NCBI GenBank assembly: GCA_963169595.1
Contig: CAUJFM010000215.1
Span: 1 to 18,471, forward strand
Source of the DNA: Bacteroidota bacterium
GTDB lineage: Bacteria; Bacteroidota; Bacteroidia; Flavobacteriales_F; PHOS-HE28
Reading direction: 5' to 3'
Length of the DNA stretch: 18,471 nucleotides
Numbering within the stretch: position 1 is the first letter of the stretch; every line of letters begins with the position of its first letter. Below are positions 1 through 7,968 of this stretch, in pieces. The notes under the pieces were generated by a model. The model was given only the letters and a program-made list of their open reading frames with translations. It ran no database searches and was not told where the DNA came from. The position numbers and the translations under genes are program-made.

Positions 1-1988
1 TCGAAGCTCACGCTCACGGGGGGCACCAGCCGGTCGTTCACCTTGTAGGCATCGGCCAGCCGGTCCGTGGGGTCGATGATCACCTGTTCGATGCCGCTGG
101 GGATGTTCACTTGTGCGCGGTACTCCCGTTGCAGGTCATCAAATCCGATCCACCGCGGCAAAACGGTGGCCGTGGTCCGTTTCACATCCCAGGTGTTGGG
201 GATGTGGAGGTCGTGCACGGTCCCGTCACGGGCGATCACCTGCAGGTCGATGGGCATGTGCAGTTCGCCCTTGCGCACCAGCCGGATCTCCTGGCCGCTG
301 TTGCGGTAGCGGTGCTTCACACTGGCCACGGCATAATCGATCCGCTTGCCGGTTTCCAGCCATTGGTCGAAGAACCAGTTGAGGTCCATGCGCGTGTGGT
401 CGATGAAGCTCTGGCGCATGTCCTCGGGGTAGGGGTGGCACATGCGCCATTGGTCGAAGTAATGCCGCATGGCCGATAGGAAGAGGGAGTCGCCCAAGGT
501 GTACTGCAGGTTGTACAGCATGGTGGCGGTCTTCGTGTACGCATGCCCGTAACCGCCGTAGCCGCGCCGTTCCCAGTACCCGAACTCATCGCTGTGGGTG
601 TTCAGCGGCGGCAACTGGTCGCGCACCGCATCGCGTTGGAAGCCGGCGTAGACCTCGGATTCCCGCACCAACTGTGGGGCCCTGAACCGGGCCTCGTAGA
701 AGTTGGTCGGCGCTTCCTCCACCAGCGTGTCCCCATCGATCGCCTCCAGGCCCCAGCTGGTGAGGAATTGCGTGAAGCCTTCATCCATGAACGCGCGATA
801 GGTCTCGTTGCTGCCCACCATCCCGTAGAACCAGTTGTGACCGATCTCGTGCACGAACAGGCCGCGGTAGTCCGGGTCACGGCCACTGTCCAGCGTGAGC
901 ATGGGGTACTCCATGCCATCGCGCGCATCGGCCACCACCATTTTCGGATAGGCGTACATGCCGAAGCTCATGCTGAGCGTCTCGATCGCGCGGGCGCAGT
1001 AGTCGGCGGCGTTCTGCCAGCCGCTGGCGTGGGGTTCCTGCACCACGGCGATGCACCGGATGCCCTTCCAGGTGGCTTCGCCGATGCGGTAGGTGGGGTC
1101 CGCCGTGAAGGCGAAGTCGTGCACGTTCTCGGCATGGTAGCGCCACACCTTGCGCGTGGTGCTGTCCGGCGTGATGATCACGGAGGGCGCTTCGTTCCAC
1201 GGTTTGTCCTTGAAGTTGGCCAGGTCCAGCTTCCTGCGCAGGTCCGCCGGAAGCACCTGGGCCTCGTTCAGCAGCCAACCAGTGGCTTCCACGATGTAGT
1301 GGTGGGGCAGGTCCAGTTCCACGTCGAAGGTGCCGAAGTCGCCGTAGAGCTCGTTGCCCAGGTGCTGCTGGGTGTCCCAGCCGAAGCGCCGGTCATACAC
1401 CGCGATGCGCGGGTACCAGTGCACGCCATCGTAGTGCTTCCATCCCCAGCTCTGGAACAACTTCATGCGCCGCTGCACCTGTGCCGACCATTGCGTGGTG
1501 AAGCCGATGCGGAAGGTGGCCCGTTCGCCGGGCGGCAGCGGCTCGTTCAACCACACCTTCAGCACGGTGTTGTCCTGTTCGGTGCGTGCCGTGGCGCCGT
1601 TCACCAGCAGTTGCTGCAGCGTGGTGCCCGCCTCCAGGCTGTCGCGTTGGCCCCGTCCACGCGTGCCGTTCGAGAGCAGGTCGGCGTAGGAGCCGGGCTC
1701 ATAGGCCTCCTGGTAGAGGTGGAAGAACACGTGCCGCAGCGTGTCCGGTGAATTGTTGTGGTAGTAGAGGGTGAGCTCGCCCTGCACGGCATCCGTGCGG
1801 TCGTCCAGCCGGGCCTTGATCAGGTAGTGCACATCCTGCTGCCAATAGCCGGGATAGGGAGGCCGGTTCTTCCAGTAGTGCGGATTGTCGGCGTTGCGGT
1901 AGGTGTTGGGCGGGCGCAGGGGATCGAAACGCTGCGCGGATGCAGTGCACACGAACAGCAGCGCAAGGCTCAGGAGGAGGGGCCGCAT
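1..1988 (-). CDS. M1 family metallopeptidase, C-terminus cut by left edge
   Basis: This is a secreted zinc aminopeptidase-type protein; 662 residues are visible and the C-terminus lies beyond position 1. The start ATG at 1988 opens a Sec signal peptide (MRPLLLSLALLFVCTASAQ), so the mature enzyme acts in the periplasm or outside the cell. The zinc site is clear: HEIGHNW has H380, E381 and H384, followed after exactly 18 residues by the third ligand E403 in the MDEGFTQF segment. A GMEYP motif about 30 residues upstream replaces the classical GAMEN, as is common in Bacteroidota members of the family. A YGHAYTKTATMLYNLQ segment follows, as expected for the helical domain. The gene starts 12 bases after the YihY-like gene, so it probably ends the DUF4783-nadC-yihY operon. 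The true substrate is unknown; M1 enzymes remove N-terminal residues from peptides. The family call is secure and the role is general. Confidence 0.93.
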   Translation of the reverse strand, partial: MRPLLLSLALLFVCTASAQRFDPLRPPNTYRNADNPHYWKNRPPYPGYWQQDVHYLIKARLDDRTDAVQGELTLYYHNNSPDTLRHVFFHLYQEAYEPGSYADLLSNGTRGRGQRDSLEAGTTLQQLLVNGATARTEQDNTVLKVWLNEPLPPGERATFRIGFTTQWSAQVQRRMKLFQSWGWKHYDGVHWYPRIAVYDRRFGWDTQQHLGNELYGDFGTFDVELDLPHHYIVEATGWLLNEAQVLPADLRRKLDLANFKDKPWNEAPSVIITPDSTTRKVWRYHAENVHDFAFTADPTYRIGEATWKGIRCIAVVQEPHASGWQNAADYCARAIETLSMSFGMYAYPKMVVADARDGMEYPMLTLDSGRDPDYRGLFVHEIGHNWFYGMVGSNETYRAFMDEGFTQFLTSWGLEAIDGDTLVEEAPTNFYEARFRAPQLVRESEVYAGFQRDAVRDQLPPLNTHSDEFGYWERRGYGGYGHAYTKTATMLYNLQYTLGDSLFLSAMRHYFDQWRMCHPYPEDMRQSFIDHTRMDLNWFFDQWLETGKRIDYAVASVKHRYRNSGQEIRLVRKGELHMPIDLQVIARDGTVHDLHIPNTWDVKRTTATVLPRWIGFDDLQREYRAQVNIPSGIEQVIIDPTDRLADAYKVNDRLVPPVSVSF

Positions 1989-2000
1989 GGTGCCCCCAAG

Positions 2001-2969
2001 TTATCCGTTGGCCGTTGATGCGGCCTCGGGCACATGCAGGTGCCGGGTGTGGTGGTGCTTGGCCCACGAGATGCTCGCGTTCAGCTCATAGCCGATCAGC
2101 AGGGCGATCATGTTGAAGTAGATCCAGAGCTGCACCGCGAGGATGGCGCCGATGGAGCCATAGAGCGCGTTGTAATCCGTGATGTTGTTGAACACGAAGG
2201 CCAGGCCCTGTGAGATGAGCAGGATGAGGAAGACCGCGAGGATGGACCCGGGCGTGAAGGTGCGGAAGCGGCGGGCGGTGGGGTCGCCGGCGGTGTAGAG
2301 CAGCGAAACGGCCACCATCACCAGCAGGATGGACACCAGCCACTTCACGCCCAGCGCCGCCCAGAGCTCCAGCTCATTGGCGAAGAAGCGGATGTGGTGC
2401 AGCTCACCGATCACCAGGTCGCTGAAGGCGAGCACGGGGATGGCCAGCACGGTGAGCAGGCTGATCATCACCAGCAGGGCCAGGCTCAACAGGCGCTGCT
2501 TCAGGGCCGAATGCCAACGCACCAGGTTGGTGCTGCCGCTGAAGCCGTCCAGGATCGCATCGATACTGTTGCTGGCCAGGTAGATGCCCACGATGAAGCT
2601 CACGGAAAGCAGGGTGCCGTGCTTCCTCACCACCAGGTCGTGCAGGGTGCTCTCGATGAAGGTGTACACTTCGTGAGGCAGCATCTCCTGGAAGGTGGAC
2701 AGGAGCCGCTCCTGGAAGTCCGGCACCGGCACGTACGGGATGAGGGTCAGCAGCACGATCACTGCCGGGAAGAAGGCCATGAAGGTCTTGAAGGCGATGG
2801 CCGAGGCGCGGTCGATGAGGCGGCCGGTGAACAGGGCATTGAAGAAGAAGCGCGAGATCTCGTACAGGCTGAAGCCCTCGAAGCCCGGCAGGATGATCCG
2901 TTGCGACCAGCCGATGGTCCGGCGGAAGAAGCGGGAGAAGAGGACCTTGCGTTTCAGCCGGCCGACCAT
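2001..2969 (-). CDS. YihY/BrkB-family inner membrane protein
   Basis: This is a 322-residue integral membrane protein of the YihY/virulence factor BrkB family. About six hydrophobic segments are visible, near residues 63-79, 118-133, 160-182, 206-226, 241-262 and 271-296. Family hallmarks are the FKTFMAFFPA stretch near residue 60, FTPGSILAVF near 238 and the YGSIGAILAVQLWIYF stretch near 270, followed by IGYELNA. The N-terminus is basic and cytoplasmic, and the C-terminal tail is His-rich. Members have been called RNase BN or serum-resistance proteins, but the biochemical function of the family is not settled. I chose the ATG at 2969, two bases after the nadC stop. An in-frame GTG at 2975 would overlap that stop (GTGA) and add two residues. 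Either start implies translational coupling to nadC. Confidence 0.9.
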   Translation of the reverse strand: MVGRLKRKVLFSRFFRRTIGWSQRIILPGFEGFSLYEISRFFFNALFTGRLIDRASAIAFKTFMAFFPAVIVLLTLIPYVPVPDFQERLLSTFQEMLPHEVYTFIESTLHDLVVRKHGTLLSVSFIVGIYLASNSIDAILDGFSGSTNLVRWHSALKQRLLSLALLVMISLLTVLAIPVLAFSDLVIGELHHIRFFANELELWAALGVKWLVSILLVMVAVSLLYTAGDPTARRFRTFTPGSILAVFLILLISQGLAFVFNNITDYNALYGSIGAILAVQLWIYFNMIALLIGYELNASISWAKHHHTRHLHVPEAASTANG

Positions 2970-2971
2970 GG

Positions 2972-3820
2972 TCACATGGCTTTCAGGCTCAGGTCAAGGC
3001 TGGGCACGCTGTGTGTGAGCGCCCCCACGGAAACGAAGTCCACACCGGTCTCGGCGTAGGAGCGTACCGTGTCCAGGTTGATGCCTCCGGAGGCTTCGGT
3101 CTCGTAGCGGCCGGCGATGCGTTGCACGGCTTCGGCCATCAGCTCGGGGGTGAAGTTGTCCAGCATGATGCGCTGGATGCCCCCCGTGGCCAGCACCTGC
3201 TCCACTTCCGCCAGCGATCGGGTCTCCACCTCGATGGGCAGGTCCAGCTGGTGGGCGGTGAGGTAGGCCCGCGCCGATGCAATGGCGCGTGGGATGCCCC
3301 CGGCCATGTCGGCGTGGTTGTCCTTGATCATCACCATGTCGTACAGCCCATGGCGGTGGTTGTGCCCCCCGCCGATGCGCACGGCCCACTTCTCGATGGC
3401 ACGCAGGCCCGGGGTGGTCTTGCGGGTGTCCAGTACGCGGCAGCCGGTGCCTTCCACCGCCTTCACGAAACGGGAGGTGAGCGTGGCGATGCCGCTCATG
3501 CGCTGCATGAAGTTCAGCATCAGGCGCTCCACGATGAGGATGCTGCGCGAGGAGCCCATCACGGTGAAGGCCACATCCCCCGGCACCACCTGGGCGCCAT
3601 CCTCCAGGAACACGCGGAAGTGCAGGTCCGGATCGAAGCGGTGACCGATGGCCTGGGCCAGTTCCACCCCCGCCAGCACCCCCTGGTCCTTCACCAGCAA
3701 ACGCGCCGCGCCCCGCGCATCGGCGGGGATGGTGGACAGCGTGGTATGGTCGCCGTCGCCGATGTCCTCCCGAAGGGCCCGGTCAATGAGCTCGTCCGTT
3801 CCCGGTGGCAGCACGGTCAA
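2972..3820 (-). CDS. nadC: Nicotinate-nucleotide pyrophosphorylase (carboxylating)
   Basis: This is quinolinate phosphoribosyltransferase, a cytoplasmic enzyme of de novo NAD synthesis. It converts quinolinate and PRPP to nicotinate mononucleotide, pyrophosphate and CO2. Its 282 residues match the usual family length. Diagnostic motifs are EDIGDGDHTT (18-27), LNFMQRMSGIAT (102-113), DTRKTTPG (131-138), GGHNHR (151-156), the substrate-binding KDNH (166-169), and EASGGI plus VSVGALTHS near the C-terminus. The reading frame opens at a TTG at 3820 that overlaps the stop of the upstream DUF4783 gene (TTGA). A GTG at 3814, two codons later, is an equally plausible start. The quinolinate synthase and aspartate oxidase genes (nadA, nadB) are not in the window. 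Confidence 0.96.
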   Translation of the reverse strand: MTVLPPGTDELIDRALREDIGDGDHTTLSTIPADARGAARLLVKDQGVLAGVELAQAIGHRFDPDLHFRVFLEDGAQVVPGDVAFTVMGSSRSILIVERLMLNFMQRMSGIATLTSRFVKAVEGTGCRVLDTRKTTPGLRAIEKWAVRIGGGHNHRHGLYDMVMIKDNHADMAGGIPRAIASARAYLTAHQLDLPIEVETRSLAEVEQVLATGGIQRIMLDNFTPELMAEAVQRIAGRYETEASGGINLDTVRSYAETGVDFVSVGALTHSVPSLDLSLKAM

Positions 3821-4215
3821 AGGTCGTTCTTGCTGTTCTCGATCCGCAACTGCTTCACCTGGAAGGTCTCTTCGGTGCGCTTCAGGAAGAAGGTCACCCG
3901 GAAGTAGCCTGTTCGGGTGCGCAGGATGCCGATGTAGTACTTGTCGCCGAATTTGCTCTCCCCTTTGTGCTCGATCACCATGTCCACCGGGGGGTGCTCA
4001 TTGAAGAACTTCCGGAGGATCTGCTCCGCCTGGGTGCGGCTGTAAATGTCCGAGGCGTCCTTGACGGTGAGGTCGATGTTGGGGATGAACTGGGCAGCCA
4101 GCTCCTTGGTGTTGCCGGTCTTCATGGCCTGCACCACCTGGTCCTTCACGGCATCCTGGGCCCTGAGACCCAGACCGATGAGCAGGGCGGCGAAGAGCAG
4201 GAGGGTTCGGTTCAT
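3817..4215 (-). CDS. DUF4783 domain-containing secreted protein
   Basis: This small protein has 132 residues and starts with a Sec-type signal sequence (MNRTLLLFAALLIGLGLRAQ), so it is likely periplasmic or surface-associated. The mature part resembles the NTF2-like fold of DUF4783: a helix with MKTGNTKELAAQF, the IDLTVKDASDIYSRTQAEQ stretch, then strands with GDKYYIGILRTRTGYFRVTFFL. No catalytic residues are recognisable and the function of the family is unknown. In many Bacteroidota this gene sits beside nadC and rlmH, as here. I chose the ATG at 4215. An in-frame ATG at 4227 would add MRVA ahead of the signal peptide, and a still longer upstream extension antisense to rlmH is not credible. 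The stop overlaps the nadC start. Confidence 0.85.
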   Translation of the reverse strand: MNRTLLLFAALLIGLGLRAQDAVKDQVVQAMKTGNTKELAAQFIPNIDLTVKDASDIYSRTQAEQILRKFFNEHPPVDMVIEHKGESKFGDKYYIGILRTRTGYFRVTFFLKRTEETFQVKQLRIENSKNDL

Positions 4216-4302
4216 CGCAACGCGCATTTGTGCCGAAATTTGGCAAATACCGGGCCACGATCGGTCAAACGGTCCGTCCCAGTTACCAACAACCGTGGGA
4301 TC

Positions 4303-4764
4303 ATGAAGGTACGCACGATCTGGGTGGGCCGCACCGAGCGGGGCTTTGTACACGATGGCGTGGACCACTACCTGGACCGCGTGAAGCGCACCTGGCCCGT
4401 GGAGGAGGTGGTGCTGCCCGAGGCTGGCCGGGGTGATCCGGCCCACCAGCAACGGGTTGAGGCCGAGCGGATCCTGGCCGCCTTGCGCCCCGGCGAGAAG
4501 GTGGTGGTGCTGGACGAGCGGGGTAAGCTGTTGGACAGCAGGGGCTTTGCGCGCGCGCTCGGAGGCTGGCGCGACCAAGGGGTCAGGCAGGTGGCCTTCG
4601 TGGTGGGCGGGGCCTATGGGCTCGATGAGGCCGTACGCCAGCGGGCTGACCTGATCCTTTCACTTTCCCCGATGACCTTTCCCCACCAGCTGGTGCGGGT
4701 GCTCTTCGCTGAACAGCTGTACCGGGCGGCCGCGATCCTGCAGGGCAGCCCCTATCATCACTGA
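4303..4764 (+). CDS. rlmH: 23S rRNA (pseudouridine1915-N3)-methyltransferase
   Basis: RlmH is a SPOUT-class methyltransferase that methylates pseudouridine 1915 in helix 69 of 23S rRNA within assembled 70S ribosomes, using S-adenosylmethionine. The protein has 153 residues, the expected length. It begins MKVRTIWVGRT, carries VVVLDERGKLLDS (67-79), the cofactor-binding VGGAYGLDEA (101-110) and the trefoil-knot stretch LSLSPMTFPHQL followed by RVLFAEQLYRA, and ends in the typical SPYHH tail. The ATG at 4303 is chosen because the family N-terminus starts exactly there; the open frame extending upstream lies antisense to the DUF4783 and nadC genes. It is divergent from DUF4783 across an 87-base gap and converges on the next gene with a 7-base 3' overlap (4758-4764). 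Confidence 0.97.
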   Translation: MKVRTIWVGRTERGFVHDGVDHYLDRVKRTWPVEEVVLPEAGRGDPAHQQRVEAERILAALRPGEKVVVLDERGKLLDSRGFARALGGWRDQGVRQVAFVVGGAYGLDEAVRQRADLILSLSPMTFPHQLVRVLFAEQLYRAAAILQGSPYHH

Positions 4765-5636
4765 GGTTTGGTGGCGAACACCTTGAGGGTGTCGCCCATC
4801 CCGGTCAGGGTCAGCAGGCCGTTGACGGTTGCCTTCATGAAGCGCAACACGGGGTTGCCCTCGATCCTGCTGCGGAGCACCTGGTCCGCGTTGCCCGGGT
4901 CGGCGTTCGCTTGGGCCTTGGTGGGCGCCACCACGCTGTTGCGCAGGCGCATCACGCTGATGCCCGTGGTCCTGATGCGGTCCACGTCCAGCCCCGCCTT
5001 TCGCAGGGAACGGCCCAGGGTCCGAGGGGTGTAATAGTTCAGGTGCTCGGGATAGTTGATGATGTTCCAACGGCCGCGGGCGATGTGCCGGGCCAGTGAA
5101 TTGAAGTTGGGGGTGGTGAGGTAGAGGATGCCACCGGGGCGGAGCAGCCTGGAGATGTGCGCCAGTTCGGTCGCCGGGTCCACCAGATGCTCCAGCACCT
5201 CGAAGCTGGTGATCACATCGAACGAGCCCTCCTCGTAATGGGTGGGGTCCAAGACGCCTTGTTGCATGTGGATGCCCCGGGCACGACAGGCCTCCACCAC
5301 CGCAGGGTCGTACTCGGTGCCGTGGGCCTCCCAGCTGCGTTCCATGGCCGTGTCCAGGAAATAGCCGCTGCCCGAGCCCGCGTCCAGGATGCGTCCCGTG
5401 CGCCGGTATCCCTCGAACACATCGAGGAGTTCCAGGTAGCGTTGCTTCGTGATCGGGCTCAGTGCCGGAATGACCGGGTAGCTCCCGTAGGTGGCTTCGA
5501 GCTCCTGTGCGGTGGGCGGTCGATGGGCGAAGACCATGCCGCAGGTGCGGCACCGCGCCAGATGATGCCGGACATGGTCCGGCAGTTCACGGAAGTGCGT
5601 GGCGGAGCAGCACGGACAGGGGCGCGCGGTGGACAT
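4758..5636 (-). CDS. Class I SAM-dependent methyltransferase with N-terminal zinc ribbon
   Basis: The protein has 292 residues. Residues 7-32 hold two CxxC pairs (C7/C10 and C29/C32) that look like a zinc ribbon. A Rossmann methyltransferase domain follows: motif I ILDAGSGSGYF (83-93), the acidic end of strand 2 at GTEYD (106-110), VITSFEVLEHLVDP (141-154) and LRPGGILYLTTPN (165-177). This ribbon plus Methyltransf_23-type layout is common in polysaccharide gene clusters, where such enzymes methylate sugars or lipid-linked intermediates, but the substrate here is unknown. I chose the ATG at 5636 because it starts just before the first CxxC; the longer in-frame start at 5735 would overlap the promoter region of the divergent glycosyltransferase. 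The 3' end overlaps the end of rlmH by 7 bases on the opposite strand, marking the border between the housekeeping and glycan genes. Confidence 0.88.
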   Translation of the reverse strand: MSTARPCPCCSATHFRELPDHVRHHLARCRTCGMVFAHRPPTAQELEATYGSYPVIPALSPITKQRYLELLDVFEGYRRTGRILDAGSGSGYFLDTAMERSWEAHGTEYDPAVVEACRARGIHMQQGVLDPTHYEEGSFDVITSFEVLEHLVDPATELAHISRLLRPGGILYLTTPNFNSLARHIARGRWNIINYPEHLNYYTPRTLGRSLRKAGLDVDRIRTTGISVMRLRNSVVAPTKAQANADPGNADQVLRSRIEGNPVLRFMKATVNGLLTLTGMGDTLKVFATKPQ

Positions 5637-5698
5637 CCTGGCGAAGGTAGCGTCCCGTCCATATCGCACACGTTCAGGACCTGTTCGTTGGCAAGGGA

Positions 5699-5706
5699 TA
5701 CATTTA
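5699..5706 (+). promoter_or_regulatory. Candidate Bacteroidota -7 element (TAcaTTTA) of the GT4-like gene
   Basis: The octamer TACATTTA differs from the Bacteroidota -7 consensus TAnnTTTG only at its last base. It ends 21 bases before the ATG of the glycosyltransferase gene, which would give a short leader. No convincing -33 TTTG was found at the usual spacing, so this is suggestive only. Confidence 0.35.
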
Positions 5707-5727
5707 CCGGCCCTGCACGCAACCCTC

Positions 5728-6954
5728 ATGGCCAAAGGTCTTCGTCTGTTGTTCTTGAGCTATTGGAGCGCCGAGGAGCCACTCGTGCGGAGCACGATCC
5801 TGCCCTACCTGAAGCTCATGTCCGAGGGCCGGTTGATCGATCAGGTCTGGCTCGTCACCGTGGAACGCGGTGGCGACCCTTCCCTGCCTGGCATCCGTTC
5901 GATGGAGGGGGTCCATCACGTTACGGTGAACATGCGCTGGAAGGGCAGGGGTGTCCTGTCCAAGATCGACCTGTTCATCCGGCTCTTCCTGGTGATGGTG
6001 CGTCTGGTGCGCAAGCACGACGTCCAAGTGATCGATTCGAAGGCCGCGCTGGCCGGTGGCATGGCCTACCTGGTGCATCGGTTCACGGGGGTGCCCTTCA
6101 TCGTGGAGTCCTTCGAGCCCCATTCGGATTACATGGCCGACACGGGGACATGGTCCCGGAAAGGCTTGTACTACAAGTTGTCGGACTGGCTGGAGCGCAA
6201 GCAGCTGGCCCATGCGAGGTTCCTGGTCACGGTCACGAACAACTTCGCCCGGGACCTGCTTCAGGCCGGCTATTCCGAGCAGCGGGTCCGGGTGATCCCC
6301 TCCATCACGGACCTGGACCAGTTCCGCTTCGACCCGAAGGCCCGACAGGAACTGCGGGCCGAGATGGGTTGGAGTGATGCCGTGGTGGGCGTGTATGTCG
6401 GGAAGTTCGGAGGACTATACCTGGACAAGGAATCCTACCAGATCTTCAGGAGCGCCTACCAGGTGTTCGGCGAACGGTTCAGGTTGGTGCTGTTGACCAA
6501 GGAGCCCCGGGAGGTCATCGATGCGGGCCTGCGTGAAGTGGGCCTGGATCCCAGCAACGTCATCGTGCGCTTTGAGGAACATCACCGTGTTCCGCGTTGG
6601 CTGTCCGCCGCGGACTTCGGGTACTCCCTCGTCAGGCCTTCGCCCAGCAGTCCATACATGTCCCCGGTGAAGAACGGCGAGTATTGGGCCGCAGGCCTGC
6701 CCGTGCTGATCTGTGATGGGGTGGCCGATGATCACCTCATCGTGAAGGAGCACCCGGAATGTGGTGCGGTGTTCGATCCCCGCAGCGCGTCAAGTGTGGA
6801 GGCCGGGTACAAGCATTTGCAGGACCTGATGACCCGGAGCGGTACGCGCGATGCCTGCATGCGGGTGGCCCGGGAATACCGCGGGTTGCACATTGCCCAA
6901 CGGATCTATGATGATATGTTCAGCACCCTGCTGGCCGGGACGCAGCGGGGGTAG
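5728..6954 (+). CDS. GT4-like glycosyltransferase (GT-B fold)
   Basis: This cytoplasmic glycosyltransferase has 408 residues. The N-terminal half (LRLLFLSYWSAEEPLVRSTI) is the acceptor-side Rossmann domain with VIDSKAALAGGMAYLVHR near residue 101. The C-terminal half has the donor-domain strand VVGVYVGKFGG (219-229), FEEHHRVPRWLSAADFGYSL (282-301) and the donor-site loop VKNGEYWAAGLPVLICDG (314-331), which corresponds to the E-x-aaG-x-P region of GT4-type enzymes. It should transfer a nucleotide-activated sugar to a lipid-linked or glycan acceptor; donor and acceptor cannot be read from the sequence. The ATG at 5728 is chosen because the protein start fits the first beta strand and a candidate promoter lies just upstream; the longer open frame overlaps the divergent methyltransferase. 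It converges with the GT2 gene, 21 bases away, and no clear terminator hairpin is visible between them. Confidence 0.88.
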   Translation: MAKGLRLLFLSYWSAEEPLVRSTILPYLKLMSEGRLIDQVWLVTVERGGDPSLPGIRSMEGVHHVTVNMRWKGRGVLSKIDLFIRLFLVMVRLVRKHDVQVIDSKAALAGGMAYLVHRFTGVPFIVESFEPHSDYMADTGTWSRKGLYYKLSDWLERKQLAHARFLVTVTNNFARDLLQAGYSEQRVRVIPSITDLDQFRFDPKARQELRAEMGWSDAVVGVYVGKFGGLYLDKESYQIFRSAYQVFGERFRLVLLTKEPREVIDAGLREVGLDPSNVIVRFEEHHRVPRWLSAADFGYSLVRPSPSSPYMSPVKNGEYWAAGLPVLICDGVADDHLIVKEHPECGAVFDPRSASSVEAGYKHLQDLMTRSGTRDACMRVAREYRGLHIAQRIYDDMFSTLLAGTQRG

Positions 6955-6975
6955 TGCCGTAACGGTATCGGTCGT

Positions 6976-7797
6976 CTATTGGGGTCGGCGGCGCAGCCAG
7001 GTCCGCAAGGCGCTCCAAGGTCTTCCGGCCTTCGCATAACCGCGGGTCATCACCCGGCGGATGCGCTTCCACATCCGGTCCAGTTCGGCGGGTGCAGGAG
7101 CTGGCTGCAGATGCGCGGCGAACGCGTAGAGCTGCAGGTAGCCCTTGTCCAGCCCGTCCAGGTCCGACATCGCCGATCGGTGGCCCGTGCGGTAGTGAAG
7201 CACAGGCTCGGACGTTGCGCAGTACAGGCCGGTCCTCGCCAGTTGCAGGTAGAAGGCGAGGTCCTCCGCGTGCTTCATGTGCCGGGGAAAGCGATGGGCG
7301 CCGATCACGGACCTGCGCAACATCCACGTCTGCCCACAAAAGACATCCGGGCTCATGGCCATCAGTTTCGGGAAGGCGGGGCCGTGGTACGTGGGCCGGT
7401 GGATGGTGCGCAACTCCCGCGTTGTGCTTTCCATGGCCAGCACCACACCGTCGGCGAAGGAGCATTCCGGTCTGGTGCGGAGGATCTCTGCCCGGGCCTC
7501 CAGGCTTCGGGGCGGCAGAACGTCATCCGCATCGAGGAAGGCCACATACTCGCCACGGGCCAGGTCCAGGGCGCGATTGCGACTGGCGCTCACACCGGCG
7601 TTGGGTTGATGGAAGGCCTGGATCCGGGGGTCTGTGAAGGAAGCGAGCACATTCCGTGTACCGTCCGTGCTTCCGTCATCGATCACGATCAGTTCCCACC
7701 GGTCCCAGGTCTGGTCAAGCACGGAACGGACCGCCTCCTCAATGAACGCCTCCGCGTTGAACGCGGGCATGATGACACTGATGAGCGGTCGGTCCAT
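6976..7797 (-). CDS. Glycosyltransferase family 2 protein
   Basis: This GT-A glycosyltransferase has 273 residues. It begins MDRPLISVIMPAFNAEAFIE, the standard GT2 first strand and helix, followed by IVIDDGSTDGT (38-47), the NAGVSASRNRALDLARGEY stretch and the metal-binding FLDADD (87-92, DxD-like). HAEDLAFYLQLA (176-187) supplies the ED motif expected near the catalytic base. The C-terminal 80 residues are basic and may contact the membrane face. Such enzymes add single sugars to polysaccharide repeat units. The start is the ATG at 7797, where the family N-terminus begins; the frame stays open far upstream but there runs antisense to the polymerase-like gene. It is divergent from that gene across a 171-base gap. 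Confidence 0.92.
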   Translation of the reverse strand: MDRPLISVIMPAFNAEAFIEEAVRSVLDQTWDRWELIVIDDGSTDGTRNVLASFTDPRIQAFHQPNAGVSASRNRALDLARGEYVAFLDADDVLPPRSLEARAEILRTRPECSFADGVVLAMESTTRELRTIHRPTYHGPAFPKLMAMSPDVFCGQTWMLRRSVIGAHRFPRHMKHAEDLAFYLQLARTGLYCATSEPVLHYRTGHRSAMSDLDGLDKGYLQLYAFAAHLQPAPAPAELDRMWKRIRRVMTRGYAKAGRPWSALRTWLRRRPQ

Positions 7798-7863
7798 TCC
7801 GGTGTTCAGTCCGGCACTGGGGTGCCGTATGGCCCTTATGAGAAGCCCTGCGCCAGGCCGTGG

Positions 7864-7871
7864 TAAAGCTA
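7864..7871 (-). promoter_or_regulatory. Candidate -7 element (TAgcTTTA) for the GT2 gene
   Basis: On the minus strand, TAGCTTTA matches TAnnTTTG at every fixed base except the last. It lies 66 bases upstream of the GT2 start codon, within the divergent gap. No -33 TTTG is evident at the usual distance. Confidence 0.25.
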
Positions 7872-7944
7872 GCTGAACCCTGCGCTCGCACCGGATGGCG
7901 CTCCCCACGGCAACGGGTACGGGGCCGCATAGGCAGGTGGCGGT

Positions 7945-7952
7945 TACTTTTG
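7945..7952 (+). promoter_or_regulatory. Bacteroidota -7 element (TActTTTG) for the polymerase-like gene
   Basis: TACTTTTG is a perfect match to the Bacteroidota -7 consensus TAnnTTTG. It ends 16 bases before the ATG at 7969, implying a leader of only about ten bases. The -33 region is GC-rich and lacks TTTG. This is the best promoter candidate in the window. Confidence 0.5.
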
Positions 7953-7968
7953 AACGGCACCGGCCTCC

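Noticed and set aside
543..1751. A 402-codon open frame on the plus strand
   Set aside because: It is antisense to the M1 peptidase, whose signal peptide and zinc motif are unmistakable. The composition (Val, His, Gln, Arg rich, no motif) is typical of a shadow frame in GC-rich DNA.
3011..3907. A 298-codon open frame on the plus strand opposite nadC
   Set aside because: It is the complement of a clear NadC protein, His/Gly/Gln-rich with no recognisable domain.
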